Assembly (NCBI GenBank): GCA_963976435.1
Contig: CAXBKQ010000014.1
Coordinates: 1-64,000, forward strand
Reading direction: 5' to 3'
Length of the DNA stretch: 64,000 nucleotides
Origin: CAKZNE01 sp963976435
Lineage (GTDB): Bacteria > Bacteroidota > Bacteroidia > Flavobacteriales > Schleiferiaceae
Shown here: one piece after another, positions 16,375 through 24,279 of the stretch
Position numbering within the stretch: the stretch's first letter is position 1
Layout: each line of letters begins with the position of its first letter
Program-made: the position numbers and the translations under genes
The notes under the pieces: generated by a model
Told to the model about the DNA's origin: nothing
What the model saw: only the letters and a program-made list of their open reading frames with translations
Databases searched by the model: none

Positions 16375-16992
16375 ATGGATCAGGAAAAATATATTGAGGA
16401 CCTAAAGGATATAAAAGATATCATGAACCGTTCTTCAAGGTTCATTTCACTTAGTGGCTTATCGGGTGTATCAGCCGGTGTCTTTGCCCTTATCGGGGCC
16501 TATTTTGCCTATGAAACCGTTTATTATAATCAGGACTATTTTGAATATAGACGGGCCATAGTAAATTACACCAGCGTAAAAAACCTTTTGATCATTGCTT
16601 CCCTTACTTTGATATCCGCCCTGGGAAGTGGCATTTTCTTTACCTATTTAAAAGCCAAAAAGAACAAACAAAAACTTTGGGATTTTCAGAGCAAAAGATT
16701 GGTCTTAAATCTTCTACTCCCCTTAGGTACCGGCGGTATTCTTTGCCTCATACTTCTCTATCACAATTATATCAACATCCTCGCCCCTCTTACTCTTATT
16801 TTTTATGGTCTGGCCTTAATTAATGCCAGTAAATATACCCTAGGCGAAATCCGAAGTTTAGGAATGGTGGAAATTATCCTTGGCCTCCTTGGAGCAGCTT
16901 TTGTAGGTTATGGAATGCTTCTTTGGGCTATTGGTTTTGGAGTTCTTCATATTGTATATGGAATTACAATGCACCTAAAATACAAGTCGTGA
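16375..16992 (+). CDS. Integral membrane protein upstream of regulator and CreD
   Basis: A 205-aa protein with a 25-residue cytosolic start (DQEKYIEDLKDIKDIMNRSS) and about six membrane helices, for example ISLSGLSGVSAGVFALIGAYF, LLIIASLTLISALGSGIFF, and IEILGLL-type segments near the end. I cannot name its function. Its stop overlaps the GTG start of the winged-helix regulator by four bases (GTGA, 16989-16992), so the two are translationally coupled. In Bacteroidota this trio of membrane protein, winged-helix regulator and CreD is, as I recall, recurrent, which suggests an envelope-stress role. Confidence 0.8.
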   Translation: MDQEKYIEDLKDIKDIMNRSSRFISLSGLSGVSAGVFALIGAYFAYETVYYNQDYFEYRRAIVNYTSVKNLLIIASLTLISALGSGIFFTYLKAKKNKQKLWDFQSKRLVLNLLLPLGTGGILCLILLYHNYINILAPLTLIFYGLALINASKYTLGEIRSLGMVEIILGLLGAAFVGYGMLLWAIGFGVLHIVYGITMHLKYKS

Positions 16993-17282
16993 AAAATCTC
17001 TTAAAGGATTTAGATAAGGCTTTTGAAAATAAGGTTAGACTGGGAATTATGTCTGCCCTTACGGTGAATGAATATATTGATTTCAATTCTTTGAAAGATC
17101 TTTTGGATGTAACCGATGGTAATCTTGCCAGTCATTTAAAATCCTTGGAGAAGAATAATTATGTGGAGGTGAGAAAGGAATTTCTGAACCGTAAACCCAA
17201 TACCAAATATTTGGCCACTAGCGAAGGTAAAAGAGCCTTTGCTAAACATATTAAAGCCATTGAAAAACTTTTATTGAACTAA
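16989..17282 (+). CDS. Winged-helix transcriptional regulator
   Basis: A 97-residue DNA-binding protein of the HTH_34/ArsR-like type. The core reads KVRLGIMSALTVNEYIDFNSLKDLLDVTDGNLASHLKSLEKNNYVEV, with a wing at RKPNTKYLATSEGKRAF. I set the start at GTG 16989, which overlaps the previous stop by four bases; the longer reading from 16923 runs through the membrane protein gene in another frame and is not credible. The two matching palindromes before the membrane protein gene and before creD are probably its binding sites, giving autoregulation and control of creD. Confidence 0.88.
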   Translation: MKNLLKDLDKAFENKVRLGIMSALTVNEYIDFNSLKDLLDVTDGNLASHLKSLEKNNYVEVRKEFLNRKPNTKYLATSEGKRAFAKHIKAIEKLLLN

Positions 17283-17298
17283 TATTTTTTTAACCATT

Positions 17299-17317
17299 TA
17301 CTTTGAAATTCAAAGTA
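17299..17317. promoter_or_regulatory. Palindromic operator, copy 2, before creD
   Basis: TACTTTG-AAATT-CAAAGTA differs from the copy at 16350 by one spacer base only. It lies 19 bases before the creD ATG, so creD has its own regulated promoter in addition to possible read-through. Confidence 0.78.
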
Positions 17318-17336
17318 CTTTTAAACACAATAAACA

Positions 17337-18698
17337 ATGAATAAAGAAACCAGCAATTTTGAAAGGATTAATCAGGGATTTAAAAACTCGGTGAGTATAA
17401 AGCTCATTGTAATAAGTGTTCTAATACTCTTACTCATGATACCCAATAGTATGATAGAATCCATCATCTGGGAAAGAAAAAATCTAAATGACCAAGCCAA
17501 TACTGAAGTAAGCAGTCAATGGGCTGGATCGCAACAAATTAATGGACCCATTCTGGTTATTCCCCTACTCTACGAATGGGAAGCCAACGGAAAACTTCAT
17601 AGCGAAACTAAAAACTGGTATCTACTTCCTGAAAACCTAAATATTGACGGTGAGCTATCCCCTAAAAAGCTAAAACGCGGCATTTATGATGTTGTGGTCT
17701 ATTCCTCTGATATTAAAGTAAATGGGAATTTTAATATCTCGGAAGATATAGATCCATATCGCCTGAAAGAAATTCAATATGACCAAGCTTTTTTGAGCAT
17801 TGGCATTTCCGATTTACGGGGTATTAAAAATCAAATTTCCTTAAAGTGGATGGGTGAAAATTTGGGTGTAAAACCGGGATCTCGAATTAAAAACCAAATC
17901 ACAACAGGAATTACTGTAGAATTACCCAAACTGGAGATGGACAGCATCCAAAATTTTGAATTCTCCTTTGATCTAGAATTACAAGGAAGCCGTTTTATTA
18001 GTTTTATTCCAGTAGGCGGCATTACCAATGTAAACCTTTCATCAAGCTGGCCCAGTCCTAAATTTGACGGTAATTTTTTACCCGATAACCGAGTGCTTAA
18101 CGACTCAGGCTTTACAGCAGATTATTCCATCCTTCAACTAAATAGAAACTTTCCACAATCTTGGATTTCAGAAAATCAATACAGCAGATTACAAGAAGCC
18201 TCTTTTCATATATTTCTGCTAGTTCCTTTGGATAATTACTCCAAGGCTATTCGCTCTAGTAAATATGCTCTGATGACCATTGGCCTAACCTTCTTGATTT
18301 TCTTTTTAGTAGAAATAATTAATAAAAGAAAAATTCACCCCTTGCAATATACTCTTGTGGGAATGGCCCTATGTCTGTTTTATGTCCTACTGGTTTCTAT
18401 TTCTGAACACTCCACCTTTAATAAGGCATTTGCTATTTCAGCCTTTGGAATTATTAGTATGATAGGACTCTACAGTCTAAGTGTATTCCACTCTAAAAAG
18501 CTCTCCAGCCTTTTAATTTTCACCCTCATAGGAATTTATGGATTTCTATTCGTAACGCTTCAATTAGCTGATTACGCCTTGCTAATGGGCGGAATAGGAC
18601 TCAGCCTAATTCTCGCTGCAACCATGTATTTCACACGAAAAATAAATTGGTATAAAACAAATTCCAACCCAGAACCGAATAAGGATGTAGAGGAATAA
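17337..18698 (+). CDS. creD: CreD-like inner-membrane protein
   Basis: A 453-aa CreD family protein. One N-terminal membrane helix (IKLIVISVLILLLMIPNSMI, residues 21-40) is followed by a periplasmic domain of about 260 residues with the family's QWAGSQQINGPILVIP and LSIGISDLRGI motifs. Five membrane helices close the protein (for example LVGMALCLFYVLLVSIS and YALLMGGIGLSLILAATMYF). In Proteobacteria CreD belongs to the CreBC envelope and beta-lactam stress regulon, but its molecular activity is unknown. No creB or creC is nearby; control here is probably by the winged-helix protein through the two operators. Confidence 0.92.
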   Translation: MNKETSNFERINQGFKNSVSIKLIVISVLILLLMIPNSMIESIIWERKNLNDQANTEVSSQWAGSQQINGPILVIPLLYEWEANGKLHSETKNWYLLPENLNIDGELSPKKLKRGIYDVVVYSSDIKVNGNFNISEDIDPYRLKEIQYDQAFLSIGISDLRGIKNQISLKWMGENLGVKPGSRIKNQITTGITVELPKLEMDSIQNFEFSFDLELQGSRFISFIPVGGITNVNLSSSWPSPKFDGNFLPDNRVLNDSGFTADYSILQLNRNFPQSWISENQYSRLQEASFHIFLLVPLDNYSKAIRSSKYALMTIGLTFLIFFLVEIINKRKIHPLQYTLVGMALCLFYVLLVSISEHSTFNKAFAISAFGIISMIGLYSLSVFHSKKLSSLLIFTLIGIYGFLFVTLQLADYALLMGGIGLSLILAATMYFTRKINWYKTNSNPEPNKDVEE

Positions 18699-19018
18699 TT
18701 CTAATAAGCCAAAATAATAGTCGCTAATTCCCGAGGAAATGCGCATTTTAGATTTAAACTGTAAGTCGCATTTCTTTTTACAAAAAGCAGTTCTACAATT
18801 TTCTAGACATGAAAAAAACAATCGCTTCTAAAATTCATAAGGCTATACTGCCAAGGCATTTATAGAATCAAAAGTTTTGTTCATGTTTTTGTCACTGATT
18901 CGAATAAAATGAAATACATACTTGTGGTCAGTCAAATTAGGCCGCACTAAAGCCGTGCATTTTGTTCGATAACTAATTTAACATAGTTCTTAACATTTAA
19001 TTCTTCAATTTTTAAATC
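18699..19018. other. Gene-free stretch after creD
   Basis: It contains a terminator-like structure (18736-18779) and an AT-rich segment ending before the next lipoprotein. No open frame of note. Confidence 0.6.
18736..18779 (+). terminator. Possible intrinsic terminator of the creD unit
   Basis: GAAATGCG (18736-18743) pairs with CGCATTTC (18767-18774) and is followed by TTTTT. The 23-base loop is long. The left arm can alternatively fold on itself through the palindrome AAATGCGCATTT, so the structure is uncertain. Confidence 0.4.
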
Positions 19019-19609
19019 ATGAAAAACATTCTCTTGCTTATTATCTGTCTTCCAATTTTTATAGCCTCTTGTCAAAAGGAGGATCAAATTCCAAAAAATG
19101 ATTTCGTTCCATTAAGTAAGGAACTGCGACCATTAATTCATGATATTGGTTCTAAATGGGTATACCAAGATCGATATGGAAATAAAGATTCTGCCATAAT
19201 TATTGGTATCGACTCTAGTATTGTGAAAAAGCAAAATGCCAGTGGGAATTTTTTGGATTTACAAGTGGTAGAAATCAATTATAGTCCGAATAAAGCCCTG
19301 GGAGAAAAGCAGATATTTGAATCCAATTATATCTACCAAGAATCTAAAAAATGGTCCCCTGCCCTAGCTAACCTATTGTATTTCAGTAAAAGGAATATGA
19401 AAAGTGGTGAAGAACAATGTATTGAAGATGATTGTTTGAGATGGGTAGAAACCCTAGATGTTTTGCAGGTAAATGGCATCCAATATTTTGATGTAAGTCA
19501 TCTTAAAACCTCGGATCATGAATTTTGGTGGGACCCTAGTATTGGTATTGTAAAATTCAAATCTGAGAAGGAATCTTGGGAATTGTTAAGGACTGATTTA
19601 AAATCCTAA
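19019..19609 (+). CDS. Lipoprotein of unknown function
   Basis: A 196-aa protein with a lipoprotein signal (MKNILLLIICLPIFIASC, lipidated Cys 18). The mature part is mostly beta-rich and contains IGSKWVYQDRYGNKDSAIIIG near the start, a pattern of small secreted Bacteroidota proteins that I cannot place in a named family. Two cysteines at CIEDDC could form a disulfide. It stands alone, three bases from the convergent erythromycin-esterase-family gene, with no terminator between them. Confidence 0.75.
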   Translation: MKNILLLIICLPIFIASCQKEDQIPKNDFVPLSKELRPLIHDIGSKWVYQDRYGNKDSAIIIGIDSSIVKKQNASGNFLDLQVVEINYSPNKALGEKQIFESNYIYQESKKWSPALANLLYFSKRNMKSGEEQCIEDDCLRWVETLDVLQVNGIQYFDVSHLKTSDHEFWWDPSIGIVKFKSEKESWELLRTDLKS

Positions 19610-19612
19610 AAA

Positions 19613-20866
19613 TTATTCATAGAAACTTGGGATACTGGAATGCTGAATACAAATAATGGCATCAAATGATTTTGCTAGGATTAGTTGATTTGAAGATTTT
19701 AGATCTATAAAAGAATCGTTGACAATGATATTTTCATGGAGCCAATCCCCTCCTTTTTCATTTTGATTTGCTGTTGGCAAAAAATTAACCAAGCCTTTTT
19801 GAATGTTTATGATATGTTTAATATCCAGGCTAGTGGAATCGGCAGCTGATAAAGTTTTTTCCCCTCCTTGGGCATAATTACCCTTGCCCAGAAAAAAGCC
19901 TATGCTATACATTTGATCTCCATAAATTTCCTTTAAAAACTCAGCCATTACAGCTTCTTCACTATTATAGTTTGAGATATGATAATTATGGCCAATTACT
20001 AAAACCTTTTCTTGTGGGTATATAACTTCAATTAACCACTTTAAATTATTCGCCATTGCACTATCCCGAGCGGCCCATCTTTTAGTCCAATTATTATCTT
20101 TTTTAAAGCTGAGCATATATTCAATGTATTCGAGCCGATTTTCTATTGTTTTTAGGACAAATAATCGATCTTCGGAAAGCGAATCCCCTGTTTTCAGATT
20201 TAGATGATGATGAATTTTATGATAAGAAGAAAGACAAATCTCCGCTTCATCTTCAAAATCTACTATCCTACTTTTGCGATTGGTCAACTTCCTTTTTAAA
20301 CCTAAAAAATTAGTTTCAAGCATTTTGAACAGGGAGCTATCCAAATTTTCCTTTTCGCATTCTTGGAACAGTAATTTTTCAAAAAATCCAGCAAATCCCC
20401 TTTGTATATCAAAGCCTCCCATATTTAAATTTTGCTCTTTAATATATCCCATCAAATCTTTAAATTCATGGTTTTGCCATTGCCCCATAAAATTATAGGT
20501 CATTACCTGAGGATCTAATTGCGCCTTGTATCGATTCACCACATAAGCCTCTCCCAGTCCAGCTTCAAAGAGTATTAAACGAAAGTCCCCTTTTTGATGA
20601 AGAAATTTGATGAGCTCATTTCTAACCAAAAAATTTTCTTTGGATCCATGATTTAATTCCCCGAGAAGAACTATTCTTTTGTCCTTTACTTTTTCAAGAA
20701 CCTTTGCCCAATTGGCCTCTTTGAGAATACTATCCCTATAAATAATCTGGCTGTTTTTTAATAGAAAGTCCTTTTGTTGGGAATCCAGTTTTTGAGCAAA
20801 AATTGAATGGCCAATGAAAAGAGCAAAAAACAGTAATGATTTTCTTTGAGTTCTAATTTTTTTCAT
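19613..20866 (-). CDS. Erythromycin esterase family protein, secreted
   Basis: A 417-aa protein with a signal peptide (ending HSIFAQ). The family signature is LLGELNHGSKENFLVRNELIKFL with LILFEAGLGEAYVVN following, and later VIGHNYHISNY. These give the His and Glu residues that form the active site of Ere enzymes. True Ere enzymes open the macrolide lactone ring. Many chromosomal members in Bacteroidota have unknown substrates, and export to the periplasm argues against a simple resistance role. I would not call resistance from this. It may form a minus-strand unit with the DHFR-family and SRPBCC genes upstream, 15 bases apart. Confidence 0.85.
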   Translation of the reverse strand: MKKIRTQRKSLLFFALFIGHSIFAQKLDSQQKDFLLKNSQIIYRDSILKEANWAKVLEKVKDKRIVLLGELNHGSKENFLVRNELIKFLHQKGDFRLILFEAGLGEAYVVNRYKAQLDPQVMTYNFMGQWQNHEFKDLMGYIKEQNLNMGGFDIQRGFAGFFEKLLFQECEKENLDSSLFKMLETNFLGLKRKLTNRKSRIVDFEDEAEICLSSYHKIHHHLNLKTGDSLSEDRLFVLKTIENRLEYIEYMLSFKKDNNWTKRWAARDSAMANNLKWLIEVIYPQEKVLVIGHNYHISNYNSEEAVMAEFLKEIYGDQMYSIGFFLGKGNYAQGGEKTLSAADSTSLDIKHIINIQKGLVNFLPTANQNEKGGDWLHENIIVNDSFIDLKSSNQLILAKSFDAIICIQHSSIPSFYE

Positions 20867-20881
20867 TTTTCAATAAGTATT

Positions 20882-21433
20882 TCAGGACATCACTTTACCC
20901 TTTCTTAAAAAGCGATTTTGAACAATGCTATCCAGAAAAATAGTACTCGATACACAATTAAAATCGACCTGATTCTCTTGCTTCGAGAAAAGAGGAATCC
21001 CCTTTCCAAGTAATTTGGGAATAATGCTGATAATTATTTCATCTATTAAATCCCTTTTAAGAAAACTTTGGATTAATTGTCCACCATCAATATACAATCT
21101 ATCATATCCTTTTTGGTGTATGCTTTTCAAAATAGAATCTATTTCACCATTTAGTAGAGACACCTTGTTTTCCAAGTTTTTAGGAATTGACTTCAAGCTA
21201 TTGCTTAAAACAAAAACAGGCTTATCGTAGGGCCATTCAATACCAAATGACAGCACCTTTTCAAAGGTTTTCCTCCCCATTACCAGGGCTTGTATTCTGG
21301 ACATAAACTCAAGATAACCCATATCATCCCCTTCTGGATTTTCAATGCTATCTAGGAAATCTATTCCACCCTTTTCATCTGCAATAAAACCATCTAAACT
21401 AGTGGCTATAAAAACGGAGTTCAATTTTGACAT
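20882..21433 (-). CDS. Dihydrofolate reductase family protein (RibD C-domain type)
   Basis: A 183-aa reductase of the family shared by DHFR and the RibD C-terminal domain. Motifs are SVFIATSLDGFIADEKGGIDFL at the start, ALVMGRKTFEKVLSFG for NADPH binding, LYIDGGQLIQSFLKRDLIDEI and IPKLLGKGIPLF. It is probably an NADPH-dependent reductase of unknown substrate; the canonical folate residues are not all recognisable, and such standalone proteins rarely replace FolA. The start is ATG at 21433, one base after the SRPBCC stop (TAATATG), rather than the upstream TTG. Confidence 0.87.
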   Translation of the reverse strand: MSKLNSVFIATSLDGFIADEKGGIDFLDSIENPEGDDMGYLEFMSRIQALVMGRKTFEKVLSFGIEWPYDKPVFVLSNSLKSIPKNLENKVSLLNGEIDSILKSIHQKGYDRLYIDGGQLIQSFLKRDLIDEIIISIIPKLLGKGIPLFSKQENQVDFNCVSSTIFLDSIVQNRFLRKGKVMS

Positions 21434-21434
21434 A

Positions 21435-21875
21435 TTAATGATTTTCTGCAAATTGTTTGAATTGCCTCATCCATTTTTCACTTTGCTTTTTGAATAGTCC
21501 GGGGAATAATTTCGACATCAGCTTAGGCATCAATCCATTAAACTTCAAATATTCCACTTCGGAAATATAAAGGCATTTATTATTTCCCAAACTTTGAAAT
21601 GAACTACTTTGGGTATTGGTCATATGTTTATGTTCATACAGCGCCTTTTTATTATGGGGTAGGTCGTTTAGCAAAATGGTTTCAATTAATTCCATCTTCC
21701 TTTTCCCTTGGTTCAATAAAATTCTTGATTTAGAATTTACCTGGCCCTTTTCACCTTCTAAAAGCTCAATGGAATGAAAGCCATCCTGCCAAAAGGGGAA
21801 ATTATCTTCATCTTCCCAAAGTTTCACAAGTTCTTCTAGGCTCTTATTTATTTCTATGCTGCATTTGTATTTCAT
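21435..21875 (-). CDS. SRPBCC family protein
   Basis: A 146-aa START/polyketide-cyclase-like (SRPBCC) protein. It shows the family pattern of an N-terminal strand (KYKCSIEINKSLEELVKLWEDEDNFPFW) followed by alternating strands and a long C-terminal helix (MPKLMSKLFPGLFKKQSEKWMRQFKQF) that covers a hydrophobic pocket. The ligand is unknown. It is coupled to the DHFR-family gene (one-base gap), so both may act on the same small molecule. Confidence 0.82.
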   Translation of the reverse strand: MKYKCSIEINKSLEELVKLWEDEDNFPFWQDGFHSIELLEGEKGQVNSKSRILLNQGKRKMELIETILLNDLPHNKKALYEHKHMTNTQSSSFQSLGNNKCLYISEVEYLKFNGLMPKLMSKLFPGLFKKQSEKWMRQFKQFAENH

Positions 21876-22216
21876 TTACCTAATTTTAGGAAGAAAAGGT
21901 AATTAAAATCCTTCATTTGGAAGTTTTAATGGATTTCTCAGAGCACCTTTGAATATTCGTGAACCTTGGCTGTTATTCTCATATCACATTATCCCGGATA
22001 GCTTTTGGAATTCAATTGATATACTAGGCTAAATGGTTCATTTTAGAGTTTTGCCTCAATTCCTGCCGAATTCATTTCTGTGCTCCAAGTTGATTTAAAT
22101 AAGTTAGAAATTTTGCGATGAGATTGCACCGTGAGTCAGTTGAAAATAAAGTAGATCCTATTCGGATCAATTTTAACTTTGAATAAAGCCTTCATTGGCT
22201 TTTCCTAATTCTATCC
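21876..22216. other. Gene-free stretch, 341 bases
   Basis: It separates two minus-strand genes and must hold the promoter of the SRPBCC unit. I see only a short GATCC/GGATC hairpin (22154-22168) and no convincing small gene. Confidence 0.6.
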
Positions 22217-22780
22217 TTAAAAAACATATTCTACTGAAATCTCAAATGCCAAATCTCCACCAGCATCAATAGTAATTGTTTTTGGAAACTTATTGGTACT
22301 TGCATAGGGGCTAAACTCTACACCAGCCATAAAGGTATTCGGGTCTGGACCGTCAAAATCGAAAAGTAAAAAACTATAGCGATCATTTGGATTTTCTATT
22401 CGCAATTCGCTGCTTGGAAAGAATTCATGGGTTTGTAATGGACTTGCATTTTGTATGGGGCTAGGATGCTCATAGATGATATCATTATCATAAACCATAG
22501 CCACATAAATATCAGGACCACTGCCTATATCCCAAGCCTCGCCATTTTCATCGGTGGAGGAAAACCTAGTCAAGCTAATTTTAGTTATCCTGATATAATT
22601 CGGCACTATTTGCTGGCTGCAATTACTGCTAAAAAAACCTGTTGGACATTCGCAAATACCTTCATTACATTCCCCTCCATTTTGACATAATATCAAATCA
22701 CAATTATCATCCCTGGAACAGGAGAGCATAAACAAAAGTAAGATAAGGCTTAAAGTTTTAGAGAGACTTTTAAATTGCAT
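22217..22780 (-). CDS. Lipoprotein with an EGF-like domain
   Basis: A 187-aa lipoprotein, with start chosen at the second Met because it puts the signal MQFKSLSKTLSLILLLFMLSC directly at the N terminus. After the lipidated Cys it carries one EGF-like module: CDLILCQNGGECNEGICECP then TGFFSSNC, with six cysteines in EGF spacing. The remaining 130 residues are beta-rich (IRITKISLTRFSSTDENGEAWDIG) and may form a C2-like or jelly-roll domain. EGF modules are mainly eukaryotic but occur in secreted Bacteroidota proteins. It is probably displayed on the outer surface; the partner is unknown. Confidence 0.78.
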   Translation of the reverse strand: MQFKSLSKTLSLILLLFMLSCSRDDNCDLILCQNGGECNEGICECPTGFFSSNCSQQIVPNYIRITKISLTRFSSTDENGEAWDIGSGPDIYVAMVYDNDIIYEHPSPIQNASPLQTHEFFPSSELRIENPNDRYSFLLFDFDGPDPNTFMAGVEFSPYASTNKFPKTITIDAGGDLAFEISVEYVF

Positions 22781-22970
22781 AGGCTTCTTTGAAGAAAACA
22801 AAATTAAATGTTTTAATCTATTTAAATACGGACCTAAGCTTAGATCAGTCTAATTGTATAAATGAAAATGTTTCTGGGGATATAATTTTGGGAATTCCTA
22901 AAAAGTTTATTTTTACTAATTCATGTTTTTATAAGCTAAAAATAGCTTCAAAACGCCATTAACCTTTTAA

Positions 22971-23693
22971 ATGAAATCCCTTTCCTTAGTCTTTTTGCTT
23001 TTTTGCCTTTCTTCTTCTAATCCAGAACTATATCCCAAAGAGGAGAAAGTTCTCAGCTATAGCATTAGCCCTAAAAACACCTTGCTTAAAATGTATTGGA
23101 AGGATTCCTTAGGAAGAAATTATTCCAGCTTGGGAAAGTTAAAAAGCAGTCTAGAAAACAAGTCCGAAAAATTAATTTTCGCAATGAATGGTGGAATGTA
23201 TTTAAAAGATGCTAGTCCACAGGGTTTATACATAGAAAACGGAAACATCATTAAAAATCTAGACACTATAAAAAAGGCATATGGCAATTTCTATTTGCAA
23301 CCCAATGGTGTATTTTTCCTCAGTAAGCAAGGGAAGGCTTTTGTTAGGCAGAGCTCAGAATTTGTTTTAAAGGATGACATAAAATACGCCACACAATCTG
23401 GACCTATGCTTCTGATTAATGGTGAAATTCACCCGAAATTCACCAGGGGATCTAACAATATTAATATCCGTAACGGGGTGGGAATATTGGAAAATGGAGA
23501 TGTACTTTTTGCCATGAGCAAGGATAAAATCAACCTATATGATTTTGCAAATTATTTTCTATCTAAAGGCTGTAAAAATGCTCTCTATTTGGATGGCTTT
23601 GTCTCCAAAACCTATTGTCCTTCTAAAAACTGGAATGACCTAGGTGGAAATTTTGGCGTCATCATTGGATTAAGCGAAAAAGTGAAATCATGA
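22971..23693 (+). CDS. Phosphodiester glycosidase (NAGPA) family protein
   Basis: A 240-aa protein with a short signal peptide (MKSLSLVFLLFCLSSS). It belongs to the NAGPA domain family (phosphodiester glycosidase): FAMNGGMYLKDASPQGLYIENG, then TQSGPMLLINGEIHPKF and RNGVGILENGDVLFAMS, and the LYLDGFVSKTY segment near the end. The mammalian relative removes GlcNAc from phosphodiester-linked mannose on lysosomal enzymes. Bacterial substrates are mostly unknown; cell-wall or teichoic-type polymers are suggested. Its stop overlaps the next ATG by four bases (ATGA, 23690-23693), so it works with a phosphatase. Confidence 0.88.
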   Translation: MKSLSLVFLLFCLSSSNPELYPKEEKVLSYSISPKNTLLKMYWKDSLGRNYSSLGKLKSSLENKSEKLIFAMNGGMYLKDASPQGLYIENGNIIKNLDTIKKAYGNFYLQPNGVFFLSKQGKAFVRQSSEFVLKDDIKYATQSGPMLLINGEIHPKFTRGSNNINIRNGVGILENGDVLFAMSKDKINLYDFANYFLSKGCKNALYLDGFVSKTYCPSKNWNDLGGNFGVIIGLSEKVKS

Positions 23694-24223
23694 TGTATAG
23701 AACCCTTCTTATTTCCTTACTATTGACCTCCAACATGAATTTAGCAGATGAAAAGGAAGTGAATCCCTTTAAAAATTTTCATAAAGTTGATCCTAATATT
23801 TATAGGTCTGAACAGCCCAGCAAAAAGGGCATGCAATTTTTGAAAAATAAGGGGATAAAAACTATCATTAATCTCCGTGAGTCGCAAAAGGATGATAAAA
23901 AGTCTAAGGGTTTGGATTTCACACTAGAGCACTACCCTATTAGCACTTGGAAAATAAATGAAAATGATTTGGTCTCAGTCTTGAAAATAATAAAGTCGGC
24001 CAAGGGTCCTATTCTTATTCATTGTAAGCATGGATCAGATAGAACGGGTTGCATAATTGCCGCCTATAGAATAATCTTTCAGCAATGGACTAAGGAAAAG
24101 GCTCTTCAGGAACTAAGGATGTCGGAATTTGGATACCATGAATTTTGGTTTCCGGATATTGTAAAGTTGATAAACAATTTAGATATTAACAGAGTTAAGG
24201 GAGAGTTGAACCTAAATCCTTAA
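23690..24223 (+). CDS. Dual-specificity/tyrosine phosphatase-like protein, exported
   Basis: A 177-aa phosphatase with the catalytic loop HCKHGSDRTG (Cys nucleophile and Arg) and an upstream NPFKNFHKVDPNIYRSEQPS segment of the DSP/Siw14-like group. The general acid is probably Asp in the STWKINEND region, though this is not certain. An N-terminal hydrophobic segment (RTLLISLLLTSNMNLA) suggests export. It is coupled to the NAGPA-type gene. Together they could strip a sugar and then a phosphate from an exported or host molecule, which is inference. Confidence 0.85.
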   Translation: MMYRTLLISLLLTSNMNLADEKEVNPFKNFHKVDPNIYRSEQPSKKGMQFLKNKGIKTIINLRESQKDDKKSKGLDFTLEHYPISTWKINENDLVSVLKIIKSAKGPILIHCKHGSDRTGCIIAAYRIIFQQWTKEKALQELRMSEFGYHEFWFPDIVKLINNLDINRVKGELNLNP

Positions 24224-24279
24224 TTTCTTGGCAACCTTCAACACAATTTTAAGTCTAGAAAAACAGATTATCTCAGCAC

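Noticed and set aside
19613..20866. Macrolide resistance gene
   Set aside because: The protein is of the erythromycin esterase family, but it has a signal peptide and such genes are widespread in chromosomes without resistance; the sequence does not prove it.
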